Source of the DNA: a bacterium
GTDB lineage: Bacteria > Bacteroidota > Bacteroidia > Bacteroidales > Muribaculaceae
DNA length: 6,233 nt
Direction: 5' to 3'
Assembly (NCBI GenBank): GCA_004559845.1
Contig: SFWW01000110.1
Location: 1 to 6,233 of the forward strand
Both the position numbers and the translations under genes were made by a program. This document shows, one piece after another, positions 1 to 6,065 of the stretch (the first letter of the stretch is position 1; every line of letters begins with the position of its first letter). A model generated the notes under the pieces. It was not told the origin of the DNA. It saw nothing but the letters and a program-made list of their open reading frames with translations, and did not search any database.

Positions 1-1
1 T

Positions 2-325
2 CACGGCGTGTATGGCTTGGTGAGTGGCATCACTGCCGCCATGGCATGGATAGCCGCCGGCGTGTTCTACTACCTCATCAATTCCGTGCGTTTTGCCCGA
101 TGGTGGCACTGGCTGAGCATCGGTGCAGTGGTGTGTTTGTTGGCGCCGATTGCGTGCTTCATGGTCAATTCTTCCATTTTTGATGCCGAAAACATCTCTT
201 ATGATGCCGAGATGATAAGTTTTGAAGGTGTGAATTTGGTGGTGACAGCCGTGCTCTATGTGGTGGCTTCGTTTGCCATCCGCTGGTGGAGCACCAACTG
301 CCGCCACACGCCCTTCCCACAATAA
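2..325 (+). CDS. C-terminal part of a multi-pass membrane protein (5' end outside window)
   Basis: The reading frame is open to the left edge, so this is best read as the tail of a longer gene. A GTG at nt 8 could serve as a start, but has no supporting ribosome site within the window. Numbering from that GTG, three hydrophobic segments are visible: about residues 6-27 (ending VFYYLINSV), 36-53 (LSIGAVVCLLAPIACFMV) and 75-91. An acidic loop around residues 58-73 separates the last two. A Trp/Arg-rich stretch (FARWWHW) after the first span suggests a cytoplasmic face by the positive-inside rule. The tail after the last span is short and polar. I do not recognise the family and see no catalytic motif. 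It lies on the same strand as the tubulin-like gene, 91 nt upstream, but a promoter candidate between them means it need not be in the same transcript. It may belong to the same membrane-associated system. Confidence 0.7.
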   Translation, partial: HGVYGLVSGITAAMAWIAAGVFYYLINSVRFARWWHWLSIGAVVCLLAPIACFMVNSSIFDAENISYDAEMISFEGVNLVVTAVLYVVASFAIRWWSTNCRHTPFPQ

Positions 326-339
326 GTTTTTTTCAAAAG

Positions 340-367
340 TTTACAAGAAGTAACGACGATAGTTTTG
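340..367 (+). promoter_or_regulatory. Candidate Bacteroidetes-type promoter for the tubulin-like gene
   Basis: TAGTTTTG at 360-367 matches the Bacteroidetes primary-sigma -7 consensus TAnnTTTG exactly. A TTTAC at 340-344 is an imperfect match to the -33 TTTG element, and the gap between TTTA and the -7 box is 16 nt, slightly shorter than usual. Transcription would start around nt 373-375 and leave a leader of about 43 nt before the ATG at 417. This is the only good TAnnTTTG match I found in the intergenic gaps of this window. That fits a single transcript for the downstream genes. The match is by eye and the -33 box is weak. Confidence 0.45.
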
Positions 368-390
368 GTGGCTGGCAACCCTGAGCGGTC

Positions 391-406
391 GTTAAATCCA
401 TTTAAC
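391..406. repeat. Perfect 7-bp inverted repeat in the leader, possible operator
   Basis: GTTAAAT (391-397) and ATTTAAC (400-406) are exact reverse complements separated by CC. The repeat ends 10 nt before the ATG of the tubulin-like gene and lies downstream of the candidate promoter. With a 2-nt loop and AT-rich arms it would make a poor RNA hairpin, so a dimeric DNA-binding protein site is the better reading if it is functional. A related GTTAAC palindrome occurs at 1847-1852, just after that gene. An AT-rich palindrome of this size can arise by chance. Confidence 0.35.
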
Positions 407-416
407 TACATATTTT

Positions 417-1838
417 ATGCGATTATTTATTTTTGCTATAGGCGGAACAGGGTCGCGCGTGCTGAAGTCGCTGATTATGCTTTCGGCAGCGGGGGTGAAG
501 CCCCTCGACAGCGACGGACGCCCCATGAACAATGTGGAAATTGTGCCCGTGATTATCGACCCGCACAAAAGTAACGAAGACCTCAAGCGCACCTCTATTA
601 TGGGAATGACCGGCACCACCATCACCGACACCTTTGTGTTCAATATGGAAGCGGTGGGACAAACCAAATTTCGCCAATTCATCCACTACGACACGATGAA
701 TGAGCCCAACCAGGCGCTCACTTCGCTGCTCTTTGCCGACTACCAATTGGAAAACAAAATGAATATCGGCTTTGTGGGCTCGCCCAACATTGGCTCGGTG
801 GCGCTCAACATGATTAAAGATAGCGAAGAATTTAAAGCCTTTGCCAATGTGTTTGCCGAAGGCGACCGCATTTTCTTCATCAGCAGCATTTTCGGCGGCA
901 CCGGAGCTGCCGGATTTCCTATCTTGGTGAAAAACATTCGCCAAGCGCAGAATTTGGATGTGAGCAACAAAAACTTCCTGCGGATGGCTCCCATCGGCGG
1001 GCTCACCGTGCTGCCTTACTTCAACCTCAACAATAGCCAAGATAAGCGCATCGATAAAGCCGACTTTGTGGTGAAAACGCAGAGCGCGCTGCAATACTAC
1101 AACGAAACGCTCACCCACCCCAACGAGCGCTATGTGAACGCACTCTTTTATTTGGGCGACCAAACGTCGTCGATTCCCTACGACTACGACCCCGGCAATG
1201 TGCGCGACCAGCACAATCCGGCACACTTGGTGGAACTGGTGGGAGCCATGGCTGCGCTGAAGTTTGCCGGTATGGATAATCGGGAATTCTTCGATGGAAT
1301 GGGCGGTTTTTTGCCCACCAAGGCTTTTGAATACGGGCTCGACCGCGATTTGCTCGACGTGAGTTTCGACACCTTCGGTCAGGAAACGCGCCAACTCATC
1401 TATCGACCTATGGTGAAATTCCACATGCTCTTTATATATATGCGCACTGCGCTGAAAGCCATCATCGGACAAGGCTTCACGCAAGATGAACCGAAAATTC
1501 GCAGCGAATTTACCACCACGCAATTTTTCCGCACCTTGGTGGACCAATTCTTCGACTTCTACACCGAATGGCTGAGTGAAATGTACGCCAATTTGCGCCA
1601 TGTGCAACTCTTCAATGTGGGCGAAAACAATTTGTCGAACATTATTCACAATGTGGTGACCAAAAAGGGGTTCTTCGGACGGAAGAATGTGGACGCCAAC
1701 ACTTTCAACGCTGAACTCAACAAATTGAGCCGCGACAATAAAAAGTATTCCGACCGCACGGTGGAATACAAATTGCTTGACCTCTTCAACGAAGCCGCCG
1801 GCAATATCCTCGACGATAAATACGAGAATATCAATTAA
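417..1838 (+). CDS. Tubulin/FtsZ-superfamily protein (tubulin-like, Pfam Tubulin_2 type)
   Basis: This is a predicted nucleotide-binding, possibly polymer-forming protein of the tubulin/FtsZ fold. The N-terminus opens directly with a beta strand and glycine loop, FAIGGTGSR (residues 6-14), as in the first nucleotide-binding loop of the superfamily. This supports the ATG at 417. The signature loop appears as FGGTGAAG (159-166), a variant of the GGTGSG phosphate loop of FtsZ and tubulin. GGLTVLPYF (194-202) resembles the following FtsZ strand and turn, and LFYLGD (243-248) the next strand with an acidic end. The C-terminal part (about 320-473) is helix-rich with a charged tail. At 473 residues it is longer than the FtsZ globular core and lacks the large extensions of some bacterial tubulin-like proteins. 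I do not see an obvious FtsZ-type NxDxxD T7 motif, so GTP hydrolysis at a subunit interface is uncertain. It sits 58 nt upstream of the actin-like ATPase gene, and the two probably work together. The fold assignment is strong; binding of GTP and polymerisation are inferred. Confidence 0.82.
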   Translation: MRLFIFAIGGTGSRVLKSLIMLSAAGVKPLDSDGRPMNNVEIVPVIIDPHKSNEDLKRTSIMGMTGTTITDTFVFNMEAVGQTKFRQFIHYDTMNEPNQALTSLLFADYQLENKMNIGFVGSPNIGSVALNMIKDSEEFKAFANVFAEGDRIFFISSIFGGTGAAGFPILVKNIRQAQNLDVSNKNFLRMAPIGGLTVLPYFNLNNSQDKRIDKADFVVKTQSALQYYNETLTHPNERYVNALFYLGDQTSSIPYDYDPGNVRDQHNPAHLVELVGAMAALKFAGMDNREFFDGMGGFLPTKAFEYGLDRDLLDVSFDTFGQETRQLIYRPMVKFHMLFIYMRTALKAIIGQGFTQDEPKIRSEFTTTQFFRTLVDQFFDFYTEWLSEMYANLRHVQLFNVGENNLSNIIHNVVTKKGFFGRKNVDANTFNAELNKLSRDNKKYSDRTVEYKLLDLFNEAAGNILDDKYENIN

Positions 1839-1896
1839 GTGAAGCGGTTAACGGTTTTTCTGATTTTATTTTAAGTGGATATTTTTTACACGCAAC

Positions 1897-4800
1897 ATGA
1901 GCAAAATATTATCTTACAACAACAAGACCACCAAATCGGTGTCAGCCGACTGGATTGCCGTTGAGCCTTACTCCGACGACGATATCCGACAAATTAAAGA
2001 CCCTAATGGCGGACTGTCGCAAAATCCGCGCACCGCCATCCCGAGCCCGTTTGCTCAACTCGATTTGGTGAAAAACGCCTTTGAACACCTGCAACCCTCG
2101 CCAGAGGGCATGACCGGTATCGTGAGCGAAAAGATGATGGTGAGCCATGCGCTCGATGTGGCTCAACTCTTTTTTGAATACGAAAATCATAGCGGTCAGC
2201 TCCACATTGTGCGATGGAACAAAACGGCTGAATTGCAGCGACTGAAAGCGCAACCCGAGCACCGACTCTATGGCGAAACGCTTGCACTCTTTTTGCAAGC
2301 CGATAGGGTGTATAATTTTGCGATGCTCGAAGATTGGTATATCCTTTTGCTCAATAATCAAGTGATTGGTGCCACCAGCCCTTGCTCTTTCACCATGGCG
2401 GCACCCAATGTGAGCACCATCGAAAGCGTGAATGTGGAGCCCAATGTGAAACTCTTCGGCGAAGTGCGCGACCTGTGGCAGCGCGACGATGAATTTGTGT
2501 ACCACCTTTTCTTGCTCTTCAATGCACACACTTCGCTGCGCCGAGCGCTCGGCAATGTGTATGGCTATATGGTGAACAATTTGCCGCTGATTGAGCGCCA
2601 CAAACCGGCACTCTATAGCCGCATTATCGAGGTGATTCCCAACCCCTCCGCTTTGCAAGCCGACCGCGAAAGCATCGTGCGCCAAATGCTCGACATGCAA
2701 TTCACACCCTTTGCCGGAGAAGATGCCGTGTCGGTGCTCAGTGCACCGCTCTATCGGAAGAAGTTGGTGGATGTTACCGCCGGCGCCGCCAATAGCGACT
2801 TCGTGATTGCGCCCACGCGCCCGGTGAACGAGGGCGAAAAACTCCCCTTGGTACTGCGCAACAATTTCAACGGCAGTGTGGACCACTACACCTATATCAA
2901 TCGCGAATGGAATAGCGCCACACAAGTGTGGGCAGCCGGCGTGGCTATCAACGAACGCCGATTGCCGGAAACCGGCATCCACTACCCTTTCCTCACCACC
3001 GACGATTTCTTTACCGAAAACATCATCCGCTTGGGCGGTGCCATCGATGGTAATCACTATTTTGATGGCAATATTCAGCGCGCTGCCGGCAGCAATGCCA
3101 GTTATTTATTGCCGCTGAAACCGGTGTTTTTCCAATATTTCAACGCTTCGGATTTAACGAGCCATGTGATGGGACGAAAATTCATCGAAATCGTGGAAAC
3201 CGGAACGGGCAGTGTGAACGTAACGCTTCGTATTCCCGTGAAAAAACGATTTATCGAACTATCGCGCACCTATATCCCTATCGATGATGCCTCGTGGCAA
3301 TTCAACGAGCAGATGGGAATGGGACGCATCGTGAGCGGGGTGCAACTGTGCACTGCCATTTTCCCCTTTGTGCGCACCAACCACAACGATGCCTACAAAG
3401 TGCAACTCTTCACCTATGCACTCAATGGCGGCGGCTCGCTTCGCTTTATGGCCAACGGCAACCACACTCAAGCACTGAAGGTGAGTGAGCAAGCGCGCAC
3501 GCGCCTCAGTTATGCCACCACCTACTACGATGTGCAAGGCAATTTCGACTATATCGAAGCCTCCGTCAACAATGAATTGGGCTCCTTTGAGGGGGTGATT
3601 GTTCCGCTGTGGAAGCCCTATCAGCCCAATGCCAAAGAATTGATTTTTGCCGTCGACTTTGGCACCACCAACAGCCATGTGGAATGGGCGGAACGCGGAC
3701 AAGAATCCCAACCGCTCACTTTTAGCGACGCACGCGAGCAAACGCTCATCGCGTCGTTGCTGAAGAAGGATGCACTGCTCATTGCCGACCAATTGCAACG
3801 CATTGAATTTTTACCCCGCGAAATCAACGATGTTTACGGATTTCCGCTTCGCACCGCGTTGGCCAACAACAAAGGCGCGGCAGGTGGCACCGGCCTGTTT
3901 AGCAACATCAACATCCCCTTCCTCTACGAGCGGCAATATTTTGATGGCTACGAGGTGTCGACCAACCTGAAATGGATGGGCGACAACACACTGTCGAAAG
4001 AATTTTTGCGCGAAATCGTGATGCTTATCAAGGCGAAAGCACTCTTGGAAAACGCTGATTTGCATAAGGTGAGGGTGGTGTATTTCTACCCCGTGAGCAT
4101 GGGCGGCGCCGACCGAAGTCGCCTCGCCACCACGTGGGAAGAACTCTACAACACCTACATTGGCGGCAATGCCGAAGAAAATTTGCATTGCTACCCCGAA
4201 TCCATTGCTCCGGCATTCTACTATAAGGGCGCCGACGTGGCGGGCAGCAGTTATGTGTCGGTGGATATCGGTGGCGGCACGAGCGACATTGTGGTGTACC
4301 AAACCGACGCCGCGCAGCAAAAAACACTGCCGGTGGCTATCTCTTCGTTCCGCTTTGCAGGCAATGCCATTTTTGGCGATGCCTTCACGCCGCACGATGC
4401 CGACAACAATCCGCTACTGCAACACTACACCGAATATTTCCGCAAATTGGTGACGCAAAATCAGGAGGTTACCTATCTGAATAGCATCATGAACACCATC
4501 ATGGCGGGAAAACGCAGCGAAGACATCAATGCATTCCTTTTCTCGATTGAAAATGTGGAGCAATTGCGCGATTTGCCGCCCATGGACCGCAACCTGTATA
4601 GCTACAATGCCTTGCTGCGCAACGACGACCGCAGAAAATTGGTGTTTGTGTATTTCTACAGTGCCATCATCTACTACATTGCCTCTGCCATGAAGCACCG
4701 CGGCTATGTGAAACCGAAGCAAATTTACTTCAGTGGCACCGGCTCGAAGATGATCAACATTGTGGGGAGCAAAGATTTGGTGAACGAAATCACGCAAACC

Positions 4801-5388
4801 ATCATCGAACGTGTGTTTGGCGAATCGTATACCGAGGCGTTTAGCATCAAGGTGGAGCGCGATTGCCCCAAGCAAATCACTTGCCGTGGCGAATCGTATA
4901 CCGAGGCGTTTAGCATCAAGGTGGAGCGCGATTGCCCCAAGCAAATCACTTGCCGTGGCGGCGTGCGCTTGGAAAATGAGCGTTTGGAATGCCACAACTC
5001 GCCCGAAATGAGTAGCATTATCCAACTGATGCGACCTCGCAATGTGAATGCGCTGAAATATTGTCATTCGATGATTGATGAGGAAGAACTCTCTATCAAC
5101 CACGTGAACGACGTGGCGGTGCGCGAAAAAATCGTGGCGGAAGTGAAGCGCTTCAATGCCTTTTTCGTGAACCTTTGCGACGCCGTGATGCGCGACGAAT
5201 TGGGCATCGACATACAAGTGCTTAACACCTTTAAAGAGGTGGTAAATGAAAATGTGGCAAACTATCTGCTGGCGGGCATCAACAGTTATCTGCAAGGGCG
5301 CTACGAAGAAGATGCCGTGATTGAAGATGTGCCTTTCTTCTATCCGATTATCGGTGTGATTCGATATAATTTGTTGAACAATTTGTAA
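1897..5388 (+). CDS. Giant protein with C-terminal actin/Hsp70-like ATPase domain
   Basis: The protein has 1163 residues in two parts. Residues 1 to about 580 have no domain I can name. This part has helical stretches (about 185-235) and later beta-rich segments such as YLLPLKPVFFQYF. From about 584 an actin/Hsp70 ATPase core follows: phosphate-1 motif FAVDFGTTNSH (584-594), phosphate-2 motif DIGGGTSD (790-797) and adenosine-type motif SGTGSK (946-951). The Asp residues at 587 and 790 fit the expected metal and phosphate contacts. The last 140 residues are mainly helical and end in a hydrophobic tail. ATP binding is therefore well supported, whereas substrate and polymerisation are unknown. 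Fused large Hsp70-like proteins such as SrfB are a loose parallel, but I cannot claim homology. Residues 975-997 are repeated exactly at 998-1020, directly before the RGGVRL segment that should close the nucleotide pocket, so this copy may be altered or mis-assembled. The ATG at 1897 is the first in frame after the previous gene; no Shine-Dalgarno is seen. Confidence 0.85.
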   Translation: MSKILSYNNKTTKSVSADWIAVEPYSDDDIRQIKDPNGGLSQNPRTAIPSPFAQLDLVKNAFEHLQPSPEGMTGIVSEKMMVSHALDVAQLFFEYENHSGQLHIVRWNKTAELQRLKAQPEHRLYGETLALFLQADRVYNFAMLEDWYILLLNNQVIGATSPCSFTMAAPNVSTIESVNVEPNVKLFGEVRDLWQRDDEFVYHLFLLFNAHTSLRRALGNVYGYMVNNLPLIERHKPALYSRIIEVIPNPSALQADRESIVRQMLDMQFTPFAGEDAVSVLSAPLYRKKLVDVTAGAANSDFVIAPTRPVNEGEKLPLVLRNNFNGSVDHYTYINREWNSATQVWAAGVAINERRLPETGIHYPFLTTDDFFTENIIRLGGAIDGNHYFDGNIQRAAGSNASYLLPLKPVFFQYFNASDLTSHVMGRKFIEIVETGTGSVNVTLRIPVKKRFIELSRTYIPIDDASWQFNEQMGMGRIVSGVQLCTAIFPFVRTNHNDAYKVQLFTYALNGGGSLRFMANGNHTQALKVSEQARTRLSYATTYYDVQGNFDYIEASVNNELGSFEGVIVPLWKPYQPNAKELIFAVDFGTTNSHVEWAERGQESQPLTFSDAREQTLIASLLKKDALLIADQLQRIEFLPREINDVYGFPLRTALANNKGAAGGTGLFSNINIPFLYERQYFDGYEVSTNLKWMGDNTLSKEFLREIVMLIKAKALLENADLHKVRVVYFYPVSMGGADRSRLATTWEELYNTYIGGNAEENLHCYPESIAPAFYYKGADVAGSSYVSVDIGGGTSDIVVYQTDAAQQKTLPVAISSFRFAGNAIFGDAFTPHDADNNPLLQHYTEYFRKLVTQNQEVTYLNSIMNTIMAGKRSEDINAFLFSIENVEQLRDLPPMDRNLYSYNALLRNDDRRKLVFVYFYSAIIYYIASAMKHRGYVKPKQIYFSGTGSKMINIVGSKDLVNEITQTIIERVFGESYTEAFSIKVERDCPKQITCRGESYTEAFSIKVERDCPKQITCRGGVRLENERLECHNSPEMSSIIQLMRPRNVNALKYCHSMIDEEELSINHVNDVAVREKIVAEVKRFNAFFVNLCDAVMRDELGIDIQVLNTFKEVVNENVANYLLAGINSYLQGRYEEDAVIEDVPFFYPIIGVIRYNLLNNL
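4819..4956 (+). repeat. Perfect 69-bp in-frame tandem duplication inside the ATPase gene
   Basis: Copy 1 (4819-4887) and copy 2 (4888-4956) are identical at all 69 positions, and the period continues for one base to the left and four to the right (4818-4960). Each copy encodes 23 residues, GESYTEAF...KQITCR, so the frame is kept. The rest of the gene shows no comparable repeat. Complete identity including third codon positions means either a very recent duplication or an assembly or sequencing artefact. The insert lies between the adenosine motif (946-951) and the following RGGVRL segment, where actin-like proteins usually have a strand leading into a glycine-containing helix start. Confidence 0.97.
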
Positions 5389-5423
5389 CGCCTTTTCAAT
5401 TTTTCACTTTAATAGCAAGCAAA

Positions 5424-6032
5424 ATGAAACAATTGTGGATGATAGTGGCGCTCTTGGCATCCGGGCTGTGCAGTGCCGGAGCACAAACGCCGAGCAGCAC
5501 TGTGGCTACACCGGAAACCGGGAGCAATGCGCTGATAATGGGGGCTTTGGGACTGTGCGCGGCCTTGGGCATCGCCTTGGCGCTGGCGGCTTTGTATCAA
5601 ATCAAGAAATTGAAGGAGGAAAAAAACCACGAAATCGCAGCGCTGAAAACCGCCTTAAAGCAGCGCAACGAGGAGGTGGGCCAACACTTGAAATCGCTTT
5701 CCGCACAATTGGTGCAGGTGGAAGATCGCATCAGCCGAAGGATGGCTACACAGTCGGTGCCAACGCAGCCAACGCCGAAGGCGGCTCCGCCTCAAAAGCC
5801 AAAGGCGATGCCTACCGAATTTTTCGTTTCTCGCCCCGATGAGGGTGGATTTTTCTCTTCGGTGAGCAACCGTATGGAGCCGGGCAATAGCATCTTTAGG
5901 CTCTCTACTGCCGATGGCGTGAACGCCACTTTTGAAGTGATTTGCGATGCCGGGGTGCATCAGTTGGCACGCGCATCGTGTGCGATGCGCCGGGCACTGC
6001 AAAAAAGGAGGGCAATCGATGGAGAATTGTGA
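5424..6032 (+). CDS. Signal peptide, membrane-span and coiled-coil protein, probable frameshifted C-terminus
   Basis: The 202-residue product begins with a signal sequence (1-20: MK, a hydrophobic core, then SAGA before Q21). A Ser/Thr/Pro spacer follows, then one transmembrane helix (about 36-58) bounded by KKLK, which would place the remainder in the cytoplasm. Residues 60-107 are highly charged with heptad-like hydrophobic spacing and probably form a coiled coil. Residues 110-130 are a Pro/Lys/Ala-rich linker. From EFFVSRPDEGGFF (132-144) a small C-terminal domain begins, with FRLS and ATFEVI strands. From about residue 183 the sequence turns into an Arg/Ala-rich run ending RRAIDGEL that does not look like a domain end, while the -1 frame continues with a domain-like strand pattern to nt 6058. 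The gene starts 35 nt after the ATPase gene. I infer a membrane adaptor for the tubulin-like and actin-like proteins. I do not recognise a named family. Confidence 0.72.
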   Translation: MKQLWMIVALLASGLCSAGAQTPSSTVATPETGSNALIMGALGLCAALGIALALAALYQIKKLKEEKNHEIAALKTALKQRNEEVGQHLKSLSAQLVQVEDRISRRMATQSVPTQPTPKAAPPQKPKAMPTEFFVSRPDEGGFFSSVSNRMEPGNSIFRLSTADGVNATFEVICDAGVHQLARASCAMRRALQKRRAIDGEL

Positions 6033-6058
6033 AACCTGCCGTTATCCACTACGAATAA
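5969..6058 (+). pseudogene. Displaced C-terminal end of the 5424 gene, in the -1 frame
   Basis: This frame encodes 29 residues and a TAA at 6056-6058. It starts TRIVCDAPGTAKKEGNRW and ends KPAVIHYE. The pattern of a strand, a PG turn, a polar hairpin, a Trp-containing strand (WRIV) and a final strand (AVIHYE) is what I expect for the end of a small beta-rich domain. It follows logically from the ATFEVICDAG segment encoded in the upstream frame. Its stop lies 7 nt before the next gene, compared with 33 nt for the annotated stop, which fits the tight spacing of an operon. A missing base (net 3n+1 deletion) between about 5958 and 5978 would restore one frame. A slightly larger out-of-frame deletion is also possible, because the domain looks short here. 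The call rests on protein pattern only. Confidence 0.6.
5971..5990 (+). repeat. Perfect 8-bp stem, 4-nt loop hairpin at the frameshift site
   Basis: GCGCATCG (5971-5978) and CGATGCGC (5983-5990) are exact reverse complements around the loop TGTG. No U-run follows and the site is inside coding sequence, so it is not an intrinsic terminator. A second copy of TGCGATGC occurs at 5943-5950 (also at 5981-5988), giving a short direct repeat that could support slippage or deletion. The position coincides with the place where coding potential moves from one frame to another. Confidence 0.7.
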
Positions 6059-6065
6059 TCGCTGA

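Noticed and set aside
326..360. T-run at 326-333 as a terminator of the upstream membrane gene
   Set aside because: There is no GC-rich stem before the T-run, so it does not qualify as an intrinsic terminator.
423..1649. Long open frame of 408 codons on the - strand, antisense to the tubulin-like gene
   Set aside because: It is His/Val-rich with no domain motif and mirrors the codon bias of the + strand gene, which has clear nucleotide-binding motifs. It is a shadow frame.
1839..1896. Possible terminator or second promoter between the tubulin-like and ATPase genes
   Set aside because: T-rich runs are present but no stem precedes them, and no TAnnTTTG element is visible. The only structure is a bare GTTAAC palindrome at 1847-1852.
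1942..3057. Antisense open frame of 371 codons within the N-terminal half of the ATPase gene
   Set aside because: It has the same His/Val/Ile-rich shadow composition and no recognisable motif. The + strand frame runs unbroken through it for 1163 codons.
4414..5295. Antisense open frame of 293 codons with an internal repeat
   Set aside because: The repeat is only the reverse reading of the 69-bp duplication, and the frame has no independent coding evidence.
5424..6058. Retroelement, phage or transposon origin for the cluster
   Set aside because: There is no transposase, integrase, terminal inverted repeat or target-site duplication in the window, and codon use appears even across the genes.
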